Shown here: one piece after another, positions 8,270 to 16,461 of the stretch
Layout: every line of letters begins with the position of its first letter
Numbering within the stretch: position 1 is the first letter of the stretch
NCBI GenBank assembly: GCA_045537915.1
Contig: JAZSQK010000044.1
Location: 1 to 33,894 of the forward strand
DNA length: 33,894 nt
Origin: SFWF01 sp045537915
Lineage (GTDB): Bacteria > Bacillota > Clostridia > Oscillospirales > Acutalibacteraceae
Direction: 5' to 3'
The notes under the pieces: generated by a model
Databases searched by the model: none
What the model saw: only the letters and a program-made list of their open reading frames with translations
What the model was told of the DNA's origin: nothing
Made by a program: the position numbers and the translations under genes

Positions 8270-9334
8270 CTATACCTCACTGAGTATTTTATCTGTTACC
8301 GCAAGAAGAGTATCCATCTGTTTTTTGGTTCCTACGGTTATTCTGACATAGTCCTTAATCTTGTCGCTTGAAAAATGTCGTACCAGAACGCCGTTTTGTT
8401 TAAGGGAAAGATAATAGTCCCAGCCCTTTATCTTGTCCGAGCGGACAAAGAGGAAGTTGCTTAAAGAATCGGTCATTTCGAAGCCTCGTTTTCTTAGCTG
8501 TTCCTTTGTGTATTCCCTTATCTTAGCCGTTTCCTGATTGCATTTTTTATAGTAATCCGCATCCTCAAGCGCCGCAACCCCCGCCGCCATAGTAAGACGG
8601 TTAATATCATAAGGGTTAGTTGAAAACTTGATTGTATTAAGGTCGGATATAAGCTCACTGTTTCCAATCGCAAAGCCGAGTCTTGCCCCTGCAAGAGAGC
8701 GGGATTTGGAATAGGTCTGAACTACCAGCAGGTTATCATACCGTTTTGTAAGCTCGACAGCGCTCTGCGCCCCGAAATCTACATAAGCCTCATCGACAAG
8801 CACCACCCTGTCGGGATTGTTTTTAAGGATACTTTCAATTTCTTCAAGGGAAAGGGCTAGTCCTGTAGGGGCGTTGGGGTTGGCTATTACAACCATTCCG
8901 TTGGCATTGTAGTAATCGGGTACATGTATTGAAAAATCATTCTTGAGGGGTATTTTTTTATACTCAACCCCACAAACGTTTGCAAAAACCTCGTAAAAGC
9001 CATAGCTTATTTCGGGAAAAACCGCCGGGACTTCCTTGTCGCAAAAAGCTATGAAAGCAAAATACAGTATATCATCCGAGCCGTTGCTTACCATTACATT
9101 TTCAGGCTCTACCGAATAAAATTCCGCTATCTTTTTTACAAGCACCTTTGAGGTGGGATCGGGATAAAGGTTGAGTTTTTTTACCTCATCCTTATTTATT
9201 GCCGAAAGCACCTTAGGAGAGGGCGGATAGGGCGATTCATTTGTATTAAGCTTAACATATTTCTGGTCCCTCGGCTGTTCTCCGGGGGTGTAAGGAACGA
9301 GGGCTGCAAAGCGGTCACTTAAAAACTTACTCAC
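8270..9334 (-). CDS. hisC: Histidinol-phosphate aminotransferase
   Basis: A PLP enzyme that transfers an amino group from glutamate to imidazole acetol phosphate. It has 354 aa and fold-type I aminotransferase features: NTNESPYPPSPKV near the N terminus, NPNAPTGLALS, LVDEAYVDF, and the PLP lysine in QTYSKSRSLAGARLGF, followed by the C-terminal VRITVGT arginine motif. It begins with GTG at 9334, placed 9 nt after GGAG, and overlaps the end of hisD by 8 nt. A role with aromatic amino acids as well is possible in this family. Confidence 0.97.
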   Translation of the reverse strand: MSKFLSDRFAALVPYTPGEQPRDQKYVKLNTNESPYPPSPKVLSAINKDEVKKLNLYPDPTSKVLVKKIAEFYSVEPENVMVSNGSDDILYFAFIAFCDKEVPAVFPEISYGFYEVFANVCGVEYKKIPLKNDFSIHVPDYYNANGMVVIANPNAPTGLALSLEEIESILKNNPDRVVLVDEAYVDFGAQSAVELTKRYDNLLVVQTYSKSRSLAGARLGFAIGNSELISDLNTIKFSTNPYDINRLTMAAGVAALEDADYYKKCNQETAKIREYTKEQLRKRGFEMTDSLSNFLFVRSDKIKGWDYYLSLKQNGVLVRHFSSDKIKDYVRITVGTKKQMDTLLAVTDKILSEV

Positions 9335-10616
9335 AGGAAATATCTCCTTTAATTCTGACTAATGCGCTTCTTGCGTGGGCTGAAAGGCCTTCCTTTTCTG
9401 CAAAGTAGGCTACCTTTTCGGCAACCTCTCCGAGCGCCTTATCGGTGTAGTAGCTGTATGCCGATTTCTTGACAAAATCATCTACAGACAGAGGGCTTGA
9501 AAATCTTGCCGTTCCGTTTGTGGGAAGGGTGTGGTTGGTTCCCGAAAAATAATCTCCGAGGGCTTCGGGACACATCTTTCCAAGGAATACACTGCCCGCA
9601 TGTTTTACCATATCAAGAAGCTTGAAGGGCTCGTCGACACATATCTCTAAATGCTCGGGGGCAATCTTGTTGGATATCTCAACGGCATCCTCTATACTAT
9701 CTACTATAATTATTTTACCATTATTGTCAATAGAGGCTCGGGCAATTTCTTCTCTTGGAAGAAGTGCTACCTGACGCTCGAGCTCGCACTGAACCTTTAC
9801 CGCCAATTCCTCACTATCGGTTATAAGTACGGCGGTAGCGTTTTTGTCGTGCTCTGCCTGTGATAAAAGGTCCGCCGCAACGAATATGGGGTTACAGGTG
9901 CCGTCTGCAATAACCAGTATCTCACTCGGTCCCGCTATCATATCAATATTTACTATACCGTAGACCTGTCTCTTTGCCTCTGCAACAAAGACATTTCCTG
10001 GTCCGACAATCTTATCTACCTTGGGAACCGTTTCGGTACCGTAGGCTAAAGCCGCAACGGCTTGGGCGCCGCCCATTTTAAAGATTCTGTCGGCTCCTGC
10101 AATAGAGGCTGCTGCAAGAATAACCGGATTTACCTTTCCATCCTTAGAGGGAGGAGTTGCGATGCAAAGCTCACTTACACCTGCAATTTTAGCGGGAATA
10201 CAGTCCATAAGCACGGTTGAGGGGTATGCCGCTGTGCCACCGGGGACATAAAGACCTGCACGTTCTATCGGAAGAACCTTCTGCCCGAGGACAACGCCGT
10301 TTTCCTTCTTTATCTCAAAGCCGTTGTTTAACTGTTTCTTGTGATAAAGGGCAATATTTGCGGTGGCTTCCTTTATTATTTCAATAAACTCGGGTTCAAC
10401 AAGGGTCATAGCCTCATCTATTTCCTCTTTTATAACCTCAAGAGAAGAAAGAGCTACCTTATCGAACTTTTCGGCATATTTATAAAGCGCAGCATCTCCG
10501 TTTTTACGGACATCGGCAATTATTTCGGATACGATATCCTCGACACCCGAAGCGGTGTTTTCACGCTTTAAAATTTCTGATAGTTCTATTTTCTTGCTGT
10601 CATATATCCTAATCAT
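9327..10616 (-). CDS. hisD: Histidinol dehydrogenase
   Basis: Catalyses the last two oxidations, histidinol to histidinal to histidine, with two NAD+ and a zinc ion. It has 429 aa, full length. Family motifs seen include ERAGLYVPGGTAAYPSTVLM, VDKIVGPGNVFVAEAKRQV, DMIAGPSEILVIAD, and the zinc and catalytic region SQAEHDKNA with APEHLEI. The ATG overlaps the hisG stop by 8 nt and its own stop overlaps hisC, as in a tightly coupled operon. Confidence 0.98.
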   Translation of the reverse strand: MIRIYDSKKIELSEILKRENTASGVEDIVSEIIADVRKNGDAALYKYAEKFDKVALSSLEVIKEEIDEAMTLVEPEFIEIIKEATANIALYHKKQLNNGFEIKKENGVVLGQKVLPIERAGLYVPGGTAAYPSTVLMDCIPAKIAGVSELCIATPPSKDGKVNPVILAAASIAGADRIFKMGGAQAVAALAYGTETVPKVDKIVGPGNVFVAEAKRQVYGIVNIDMIAGPSEILVIADGTCNPIFVAADLLSQAEHDKNATAVLITDSEELAVKVQCELERQVALLPREEIARASIDNNGKIIIVDSIEDAVEISNKIAPEHLEICVDEPFKLLDMVKHAGSVFLGKMCPEALGDYFSGTNHTLPTNGTARFSSPLSVDDFVKKSAYSYYTDKALGEVAEKVAYFAEKEGLSAHARSALVRIKGDISCE

Positions 10617-11247
10617 TTGAAATAGCCTCTTCTATTTTTGCTTTCATAAGCTCTATTTGTTCGGTCTTGAAACGGAAGCCCGTCTTGTTTGCGATAAATC
10701 TTGCGCTGATATCGACTATGGTTTCATAGACCTCAAGGTCGTTTTCCTTGAGGGTTGTTCCCGTTTCGACTATATCGACAATAACATCCGACATGCCGAG
10801 AATGGGAGCAAGCTCTATCGAGCCGTTAAGCTTGATTATATCTATTTCACGGCTTTTCGAGGCAAAATATTTTTTTGCTATCTCGGGGAATTTGGTTGCA
10901 ACACGGATGGTCTTATCGGTCGGTACTCTCTCCCCTTTTTTACCTGCAACTGCCATTCGGCACTTGCCAAAGCCGAGGTCTAAAAGCTCGTAAACATCAG
11001 GTTTTTGCTCTAAAATTATATCCTTTCCGACAACACCGACATCGGCAACCCCCGTAAGCACATAGATTGCGACATCGCTAGGTTTTACCCAGAAGTAGCG
11101 AACGCCGTTTGCCTCGTCCTCAAAAATAAGTTTACGGCTGTTTTCTTTTATGGCGGGGCATCCGTAACCGAGAGATTCAAAAAGATTATAGACCTTTTCG
11201 CCTAGTCTGCCTTTCGGGAGGGCGATATTTATCATATTATCCATCAT
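10609..11247 (-). CDS. hisG: ATP phosphoribosyltransferase, short-form catalytic subunit
   Basis: Catalyses the committed step, joining ATP and PRPP to phosphoribosyl-ATP. It is 212 aa, the short form that lacks the C-terminal histidine-binding domain of long HisG and depends on HisZ, which is encoded just upstream. Motifs: NIALPKGRLGEKV at the N terminus and DVIVDIVETGTTLKEN in the PRPP-binding loop. The start overlaps the hisZ stop by 4 nt (ATGA), consistent with equal synthesis of the two subunits of the hetero-octamer. Confidence 0.98.
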   Translation of the reverse strand: MMDNMINIALPKGRLGEKVYNLFESLGYGCPAIKENSRKLIFEDEANGVRYFWVKPSDVAIYVLTGVADVGVVGKDIILEQKPDVYELLDLGFGKCRMAVAGKKGERVPTDKTIRVATKFPEIAKKYFASKSREIDIIKLNGSIELAPILGMSDVIVDIVETGTTLKENDLEVYETIVDISARFIANKTGFRFKTEQIELMKAKIEEAISND

Positions 11248-12341
11248 AAAGCCCCTCCTAAAACGATTTTTTCTTTATATTTTATATTGTCACATTCGCA
11301 GTTTGCGGTACGGACACGCTTACCCTCGCTCTGAAGCTGGGCCACCTTAGTATAAACCTCACCGGCACTGCTCGACTCTCCATATACAAGCAAGACATCA
11401 CAGTCATATTCATCCTCATTGTTATCGATATAAGAAAGCAAATCGAGATAGACCGCAAAGCCTACCGCATCGGCATTTTTGCCCATTTTACGAAGAAGAT
11501 TATCATATCTTCCGCCCGAAAGTATGCTTCCCGGAACACCCTGTATGTAGCCTCTGAAGGTAACACCGTTATAGTAGTTCATATCGCTGACTATCGAGAA
11601 GTCAATATTTATCTTGTCGGTCTCCTTACAGGCTGTAAGCAGCTCACATATATCCGACAATTCCTTTACAGCAGCGGCGGTGGTATCGTTTACCACAAGC
11701 TCCCGTGCCAATGGCAACACCTTATCGACCGAGCCGTAAAGGGATGCAAGGGTACAAAGTTTTTTACAAAGCTCTGTATCAACGCTGTACTTGTTGCATA
11801 TTTTTTCGATTTCCGGTGTGTTTTTCGTGCCGATACAAGCAGAAATTTCCTCTTTAACATCAAAGGGCAGTCCTGTTTCATCGAGCAAACCGATAATAAG
11901 CCCCATATGTGAAATATCAAGAATATAGTTTTCGCAGATTGCGGCAAGGCTCTTTTTCGCAAGTATCAATACCTCCGAGAGAGAATAGCCGTCTACCCTG
12001 CCGATAAATTCAAGACCAATCTGGGGAATTTCCTTGAACTCGTGCATATTGCCCGAAACCCTGTATACATGCTCTGAGTAGAAAAGCTTTCTGGACTTCT
12101 CATTCTCATCGGTATTCTTGGCTATTGACAGAGTGACGTCGGGTTTTAGCGCTAAAAGCCTCCCTGTCGGATCATTGAAGGCAATTACATTCTCACTCTT
12201 TAAAAAGTTTTTATTCTCTAAGTATAGGTCATACTCCTCAAACTTGCTCATTTTATACTTTTTATAACCGTAGCTCTCATAAAGCGCCATAAGGCTATAG
12301 GAAACCTGGTCCTCTAGTCCCAAAACATTCTTTATTTCCAT
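11244..12341 (-). CDS. hisZ: ATP phosphoribosyltransferase regulatory subunit
   Basis: HisZ is a catalytically inactive relative of histidyl-tRNA synthetase that pairs with short HisG and confers feedback inhibition by histidine. It has 365 aa. Class II synthetase-like parts are visible: LKPDVTLSIAK (motif 2 area), YSEHVYRVSGN, EIPQIGLEFIG, and the sheet near VPGSILSGGRYDNLL. The anticodon-binding domain is absent, as usual for HisZ. It is the first gene of the operon, with AAAGGAG before its ATG and a strong promoter 45-73 nt upstream. A true HisRS is less likely because of the length and the partner hisG. Confidence 0.95.
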   Translation of the reverse strand: MEIKNVLGLEDQVSYSLMALYESYGYKKYKMSKFEEYDLYLENKNFLKSENVIAFNDPTGRLLALKPDVTLSIAKNTDENEKSRKLFYSEHVYRVSGNMHEFKEIPQIGLEFIGRVDGYSLSEVLILAKKSLAAICENYILDISHMGLIIGLLDETGLPFDVKEEISACIGTKNTPEIEKICNKYSVDTELCKKLCTLASLYGSVDKVLPLARELVVNDTTAAAVKELSDICELLTACKETDKINIDFSIVSDMNYYNGVTFRGYIQGVPGSILSGGRYDNLLRKMGKNADAVGFAVYLDLLSYIDNNEDEYDCDVLLVYGESSSAGEVYTKVAQLQSEGKRVRTANCECDNIKYKEKIVLGGAL

Positions 12342-12385
12342 AGAAATCTCCTTTCGGACATTACTTCATTAAAATCAGTATAGGC

Positions 12386-12414
12386 ATTGTACCACATATA
12401 TTCACTTTAGTCAA
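12386..12414 (-). promoter_or_regulatory. Histidine operon promoter
   Basis: Minus strand: -35 TTGACT (12414-12409), 17-nt spacer, -10 TACAAT (12391-12386), with TGTGG just before the -10 as an extended element. The leader to hisZ is about 38 nt. That is too short for a T-box or leader-peptide attenuator, so any control here must act on initiation or elsewhere. Confidence 0.85.
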
Positions 12415-12427
12415 GTAGTGTACTAAA
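12406..12427. promoter_or_regulatory. Inverted repeat overlapping the his -35, possible operator
   Basis: TTTAGT and ACTAAA arms, 10 nt apart, span the -35 hexamer, and a nested AGTA/TACT pair lies inside. The position suits a repressor that blocks RNA polymerase. A TrpR-like HisR (YerC family) is a known type of his regulator in Firmicutes, but I cannot confirm that this is its site, and a 6-bp repeat in AT-rich DNA can arise by chance. Confidence 0.35.
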
Positions 12428-12479
12428 TTATTTTTTAAAATTTTTAATAAACTTTTATAGCCTTTTAAAAAGCGCAATA

Positions 12480-12506
12480 CCCTGACCTCTAAAAAAGAGG
12501 TCAGGG
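12480..12506 (-). terminator. Strong hairpin after ilvE, probable ilv-leu operon terminator
   Basis: An 11-bp perfect stem (CCCTGACCTCT with AGAGGTCAGGG) and 5-nt loop lie 19 nt past the ilvE stop. The U-tract is not immediate: TATTGCG separates the stem from a T run. Termination may thus be incomplete, or the hairpin may protect the mRNA 3' end. Its place between ilvE and the his promoter supports a 3'-end role. Confidence 0.6.
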
Positions 12507-12524
12507 AGTAGCATCTTTAAATTT

Positions 12525-13601
12525 TTATTTATCACAGACAAGGCAGCGCCAACCGAACTTATCCTCGAGTTTACCTAACTGAATTCCTGTTACGGTGTCG
12601 TATATCTTTCGGCTTACCTCGCCTATCTTATCATCATTGATGACCATAACCTCATCCTTCCAGCGAAGCTTGCCGACCGGAGAGATAACAGCGGCGGTAC
12701 CTGTGCCGAAGACCTCTTCGAGCTTACCGTTTGTGTAGGCCTCAGCCACCTCGTCAATCGAGATTCTTCTCTCCTCTACCTCGAGTCCCCAACTTTTACA
12801 GAGAGTTATAACAGAATCTCTGGTTACACCGGGGAGAATTGAACCAGAAAGCTCTGGAGTTACAATCTTTCCGTCAATCTTGAAGAAGATGTTCATTGCG
12901 CCAACCTCTTCGATGTATTTTCTCTCAACACCGTCGAGCCAGAGCACCTGACTGTATCCGTCGTTATGAGCCTTTACCTGACCTGCAAGAGAACAAGCAT
13001 AGTTGCCGCCTGTCTTTGCAAAGCCCATTCCGCCCTTAACAGCACGGACATATTCGTCCTCGATCCAGATTCCGACGGGGTTTATGCCACTTGCGTAATA
13101 TGCGCCAGAGGGAGAAAGGATAACCATAAACTTATAGGTATCGGAGGGCTTTACTCCGAGATATTCATCGGTTGCGATGATAAAGGGTCTGATATAAAGG
13201 GACTCTCCTGCACCGGTCGGAATCCAATCCTTATCGACTGTAACTACTGCCTTTATAGCCTCGACAAAATCCTCTTCGGGTAAGGTCGGGATGCAAAGGC
13301 GGTCATTTGTCTGATTGGTACGCTTTGCATTCATATCGGGGCGGAACATATAAACCTTTCCGTCAGCTCCGACATAGGCTTTAAGACCCTCGAACATTTC
13401 CTGACCGTAGTGGAAAACCATTGCGGCGGGAGAAAGCTCAAGATTATGGAAAGGAACTACTCTCGGATCATGCCAACCTTTATCCACGGAATAATCCATT
13501 TCAAACATATGGTCGGTGAAGAGTTTTCCGAAGCCGAGGGGCTTTCCTGCCTCGGGCTTTGCCTTGGGATTTGTTGTTTTTTCGATTTTAATATTAAGCA
13601 T
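12525..13601 (-). CDS. ilvE: Branched-chain amino acid aminotransferase
   Basis: A PLP enzyme catalysing the last, reversible transamination to Leu, Ile and Val. It has 358 aa and is of the longer type shared with eukaryotic BCATs rather than the ~300-aa E. coli type. Visible motifs: FHYGQEMFEGLKAY, ESLYIRPF, FAKTGGNYACS with the PLP lysine, DGVERKYIEEVGAMN, and SGSILPGVTRDSV with GTGTAAVISPVG. Its ATG overlaps the leuB stop by one base, so it is translationally coupled and is the last gene of the operon. Confidence 0.97.
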   Translation of the reverse strand: MLNIKIEKTTNPKAKPEAGKPLGFGKLFTDHMFEMDYSVDKGWHDPRVVPFHNLELSPAAMVFHYGQEMFEGLKAYVGADGKVYMFRPDMNAKRTNQTNDRLCIPTLPEEDFVEAIKAVVTVDKDWIPTGAGESLYIRPFIIATDEYLGVKPSDTYKFMVILSPSGAYYASGINPVGIWIEDEYVRAVKGGMGFAKTGGNYACSLAGQVKAHNDGYSQVLWLDGVERKYIEEVGAMNIFFKIDGKIVTPELSGSILPGVTRDSVITLCKSWGLEVEERRISIDEVAEAYTNGKLEEVFGTGTAAVISPVGKLRWKDEVMVINDDKIGEVSRKIYDTVTGIQLGKLEDKFGWRCLVCDK

Positions 13602-14674
13602 TATATTGCCTCCAAAATCTTGTCTGTCATTTCGGTACAGCTAAGGGGTGTCACACCGCTGTCACCGCAAAGGTCTGCGGTTCTAAAGCCTGCTTCAAGC
13701 ACCTTATCTACTGCCTTCTCGATGCAGTCTGCTTCCTCGCTCAAGTCGAAGGAATAGCGGAGCATCATAGCGGCAGAAAGTATTGTTGCGATCGGGTTTG
13801 CCTTGTTCTGTCCCGCAATATCGGGGGCAGAGCCGTGGATAGGCTCGTAAAGTCCACGCTTTGTATCTCCGAGAGATGCAGAAGCCAACATTCCGATAGA
13901 GCCTGTAATCTGGGACGCCTCATCCGAGAGGATATCTCCGAACATATTAGAGGTTACAACAACATCGAACTGAGCAGGGTTGCGGACAAGCTGCATTGCG
14001 GTATTGTCAACAAGCATATCGGTACAGGTAACCTCGGGGTAATCAGCCGCAATTCTATGCACCGTTTCTCTCCAAAGACGAGAGGATTCGAGAACATTTG
14101 CCTTGTCGACCGAGATTACCCTCTTATCACGCTTCATTGCGGTTTCAAAAGCTACTCGTGCAATTCTTTCAATCTCCATTACACTGTATGCCTCGGTGTC
14201 GTAGGCTTCGGGGCCATATTTGCCCTCTCTGCGACCACGCTCACCGAAATATATGCCGCCTGTCAGCTCTCTGACCATCATAATATCAAAGCCTTTAGCG
14301 ACTATATCTGCACGAAGAGGAGAAGCCTCCTTTAAAGCGGGATAAAGCTTTGCAGGGCGAAGATTTGTGAAAAGACCGAGTGCACTTCTAATTCCAAGCA
14401 GAGCCTTTTCGGGTCGCTCGTTACCGGGGAGTGTATCCCACTTGGGTCCTCCAACCGCACCGAGCAGAACGCTGTCCGATTTAAGACATCCCTCAACTGT
14501 TTCTTTTGGGAGTCCCTCGCCGACAGTATCTATTGCGATTCCGCCTATAAGATAATCGGTAAAGTTGAATTCGTGTCCGAACTTTTCGGCAACCTTTTCC
14601 ATTACCATTACGGCAGAGGATACTATTTCGGGGCCGATTCCGTCGCCCTTAAGTAAAGCAATATTAAATTTCAT
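13601..14674 (-). CDS. leuB: 3-isopropylmalate dehydrogenase
   Basis: Oxidatively decarboxylates 3-isopropylmalate with NAD+ and a divalent metal. It has 357 aa, full length. Motifs: ALLKGDGIGPEIV at the N terminus, VRELTGGIYFG, DKANVLESSRLWR, TSNMFGDILSDEAS with the metal aspartates, and the NAD-binding EPIHGSAPDIAGQNKANP. ATG 14674 is preferred over an in-frame GTG at 14683, because the AAGG of the ribosome site lies at or just upstream of that GTG and 8 nt before the ATG. It starts 10 nt after leuD ends. Confidence 0.97.
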   Translation of the reverse strand: MKFNIALLKGDGIGPEIVSSAVMVMEKVAEKFGHEFNFTDYLIGGIAIDTVGEGLPKETVEGCLKSDSVLLGAVGGPKWDTLPGNERPEKALLGIRSALGLFTNLRPAKLYPALKEASPLRADIVAKGFDIMMVRELTGGIYFGERGRREGKYGPEAYDTEAYSVMEIERIARVAFETAMKRDKRVISVDKANVLESSRLWRETVHRIAADYPEVTCTDMLVDNTAMQLVRNPAQFDVVVTSNMFGDILSDEASQITGSIGMLASASLGDTKRGLYEPIHGSAPDIAGQNKANPIATILSAAMMLRYSFDLSEEADCIEKAVDKVLEAGFRTADLCGDSGVTPLSCTEMTDKILEAI

Positions 14675-14684
14675 TTTCGTCACC

Positions 14685-15179
14685 TTATTTTATAATGCCC
14701 TTTTTAATTGATTCAACCAAACCGCCGTTTGTGATGATTTTCTGTATAAACTCTGGGAAGGGCTTTGTTGTGAACTCCTTACCTGTTGTGCGGTTATAGA
14801 TGATGCCATTATCCACATCAACCTCTACCCTGTCGCCCTCGCTTATGCCCTCGACTGCTTCGGGACATTCCATAATGGCAAGACCGATATTGATAGAGTT
14901 TCTGTAAAAAATTCTTGCAAAGCTATTGGCAATAACAAGAGAAATTCCGCTTTCCTTGATAGCTATGGGGGCGTGTTCACGGGAGGAGCCGCAACCGAAG
15001 TTGTTTCCCGCTACCATAATGTCGCCCGCCTTAACCCTTGTGATAAAGGTCTTGTCAAGGTCCTCCATACAGTGAGAAGCCAGTTCCTTTTTATCGATAG
15101 TATTGAGATATCTTGCAGGGATGATAACATCGGTATCAACATTATCCCCGTACTTTATAGCTGTTCCGTCAAATCTCAT
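14685..15179 (-). CDS. leuD: 3-isopropylmalate dehydratase, small subunit
   Basis: The swivel-domain subunit that pairs with LeuC to convert 2- to 3-isopropylmalate. It has 164 aa, the short form typical of archaea and Firmicutes, not the ~200-aa proteobacterial form. Seen: DNVDTDVIIPARYL at the N terminus, the conserved FGCGSSREHAP loop, and SFARIFYRNSINIGL. Its ATG overlaps the leuC stop by 4 nt (ATGA), as expected for a two-subunit enzyme. In some organisms such short subunits also serve homoaconitase-like enzymes; the leu operon makes leucine synthesis the clear role. Confidence 0.97.
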   Translation of the reverse strand: MRFDGTAIKYGDNVDTDVIIPARYLNTIDKKELASHCMEDLDKTFITRVKAGDIMVAGNNFGCGSSREHAPIAIKESGISLVIANSFARIFYRNSINIGLAIMECPEAVEGISEGDRVEVDVDNGIIYNRTTGKEFTTKPFPEFIQKIITNGGLVESIKKGIIK

Positions 15180-16444
15180 TTGTCCATTACCTCCCTGGGA
15201 TCTGTAATTCTGCCTGTTATGGCAGAAGCCGCCGCTACTGCAGGAGAAGCGAGGTAAACCTCCGAGTCAACATGACCCATTCTTCCTACAAAGTTGCGGT
15301 TTGTGGTGGCAACGGCTCGTTCATTTGCGGCAAGAATTCCCATATATCCGCCAAGACAAGGCCCACAGGTAGGAGTAGATACTGCCGCACCTGCTTCAAT
15401 AAATATCTTAAGGAGTCCCTGCTCCATAGCCTCTAAATAAACCTTTTGTGTTGCGGGAATAACGATGCAACGAACACCGTCTGCAACCTTTCTGCCCTTC
15501 AGTATCTCTGCGGCAGCTATCATATCCTCAATTCTGCCGTTTGTGCAGGAACCGATTACAACCTGGTCAATCTTTATATCAGAGGAATCCTTTGCAAGAT
15601 GGGTGTTTTCAGGAAGATGAGGATAAGAAACTGTGGGCTCAATAGCGCTAAGGTCAACTACATATTCCTCATCATAAACCGCATCCTCATCGGCAGTAAA
15701 GATAACGGGCATACGGTTTGAATGCTCTTTTACATACTGAATGGTCTTATCATCAACCTCGAAAATACCGTTCTTTGCCCCCGCTTCGATAGCCATATTA
15801 GCCATGCAAAGTCTATCTTCCATTGAAAGATTGCTCATTCCCTCGCCCATAAATTCCATTGAGCGATAGAGGGCTCCGTCTACGCCAATCATACCTATAA
15901 TATGGAGAATAACGTCCTTACCTGAAACAAAAGGATTAAGCTTACCCTTTAAGACAAACTTAATTGCCGAGGGCACCTTGAACCATGCCTTACCTGTCGC
16001 CATTCCCGCCGCCATATCGGTTGATCCGACACCTGTTGAGAATGCGCCGAGAGCACCGTAGGTACAGGTATGAGAGTCTGCGCCGATTACAACGTCGCCC
16101 GACACAACAAGTCCCTTTTCGGGGAGAAGAGCGTGCTCTATTCCCATCTGACCGACATCGTAAAAATTAGTAATGCTCTGCTCTCCGCAGAAATTACGGC
16201 ACATTTTACACTGCTCTGCCGCCTTGATATCCTTATTGGGAGCAAAGTGGTCCATTACCATAGTAACCTTTTCCTTATCGTAGACCTTGTCTATTCCAAG
16301 CTTATTATATTCGGCGATGGCAACGGGAGAGGTTATATCGTTACCGAGCACGAGGTCGAGGTCGGCTAAAATTAACTCTCCGGCTTCAACACTGGCTAAG
16401 CCTGCGTGTGCTGCCAGCACCTTTTGGGTCATAGTCATACCCAT
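15176..16444 (-). CDS. leuC: 3-isopropylmalate dehydratase, large subunit
   Basis: The aconitase-like 4Fe-4S subunit. It has 422 aa. Motifs: MGMTMTQKVLAAHAG at the N terminus, VIGADSHTCTYGALG with the first cluster cysteine, VIGSCTNGRIEDM, and STPTCGPCLGGYMG with the other two cysteines. The start is ATG 16444, which gives the N terminus usual for this subfamily. An in-frame GTG at 16456 lies too close to the AGGAAG site. The gene follows leuA and overlaps leuD by 4 nt. Confidence 0.97.
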   Translation of the reverse strand: MGMTMTQKVLAAHAGLASVEAGELILADLDLVLGNDITSPVAIAEYNKLGIDKVYDKEKVTMVMDHFAPNKDIKAAEQCKMCRNFCGEQSITNFYDVGQMGIEHALLPEKGLVVSGDVVIGADSHTCTYGALGAFSTGVGSTDMAAGMATGKAWFKVPSAIKFVLKGKLNPFVSGKDVILHIIGMIGVDGALYRSMEFMGEGMSNLSMEDRLCMANMAIEAGAKNGIFEVDDKTIQYVKEHSNRMPVIFTADEDAVYDEEYVVDLSAIEPTVSYPHLPENTHLAKDSSDIKIDQVVIGSCTNGRIEDMIAAAEILKGRKVADGVRCIVIPATQKVYLEAMEQGLLKIFIEAGAAVSTPTCGPCLGGYMGILAANERAVATTNRNFVGRMGHVDSEVYLASPAVAAASAITGRITDPREVMDK

Positions 16445-16461
16445 TTTATAATGCACTTCCT

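Noticed and set aside
11244..12341. Histidyl-tRNA synthetase
   Set aside because: Too short, no anticodon-binding domain, and it heads an operon with short-form hisG, which marks it as HisZ.
12480..12506. his operon attenuator
   Set aside because: The hairpin lies upstream of the his promoter, so it cannot be in the his mRNA; it belongs to the ilvE 3' end.
13479..13488. DnaA-box-like TTATCCACG
   Set aside because: A lone match inside ilvE with no cluster, no AT-rich unwinding region and no dnaA nearby.
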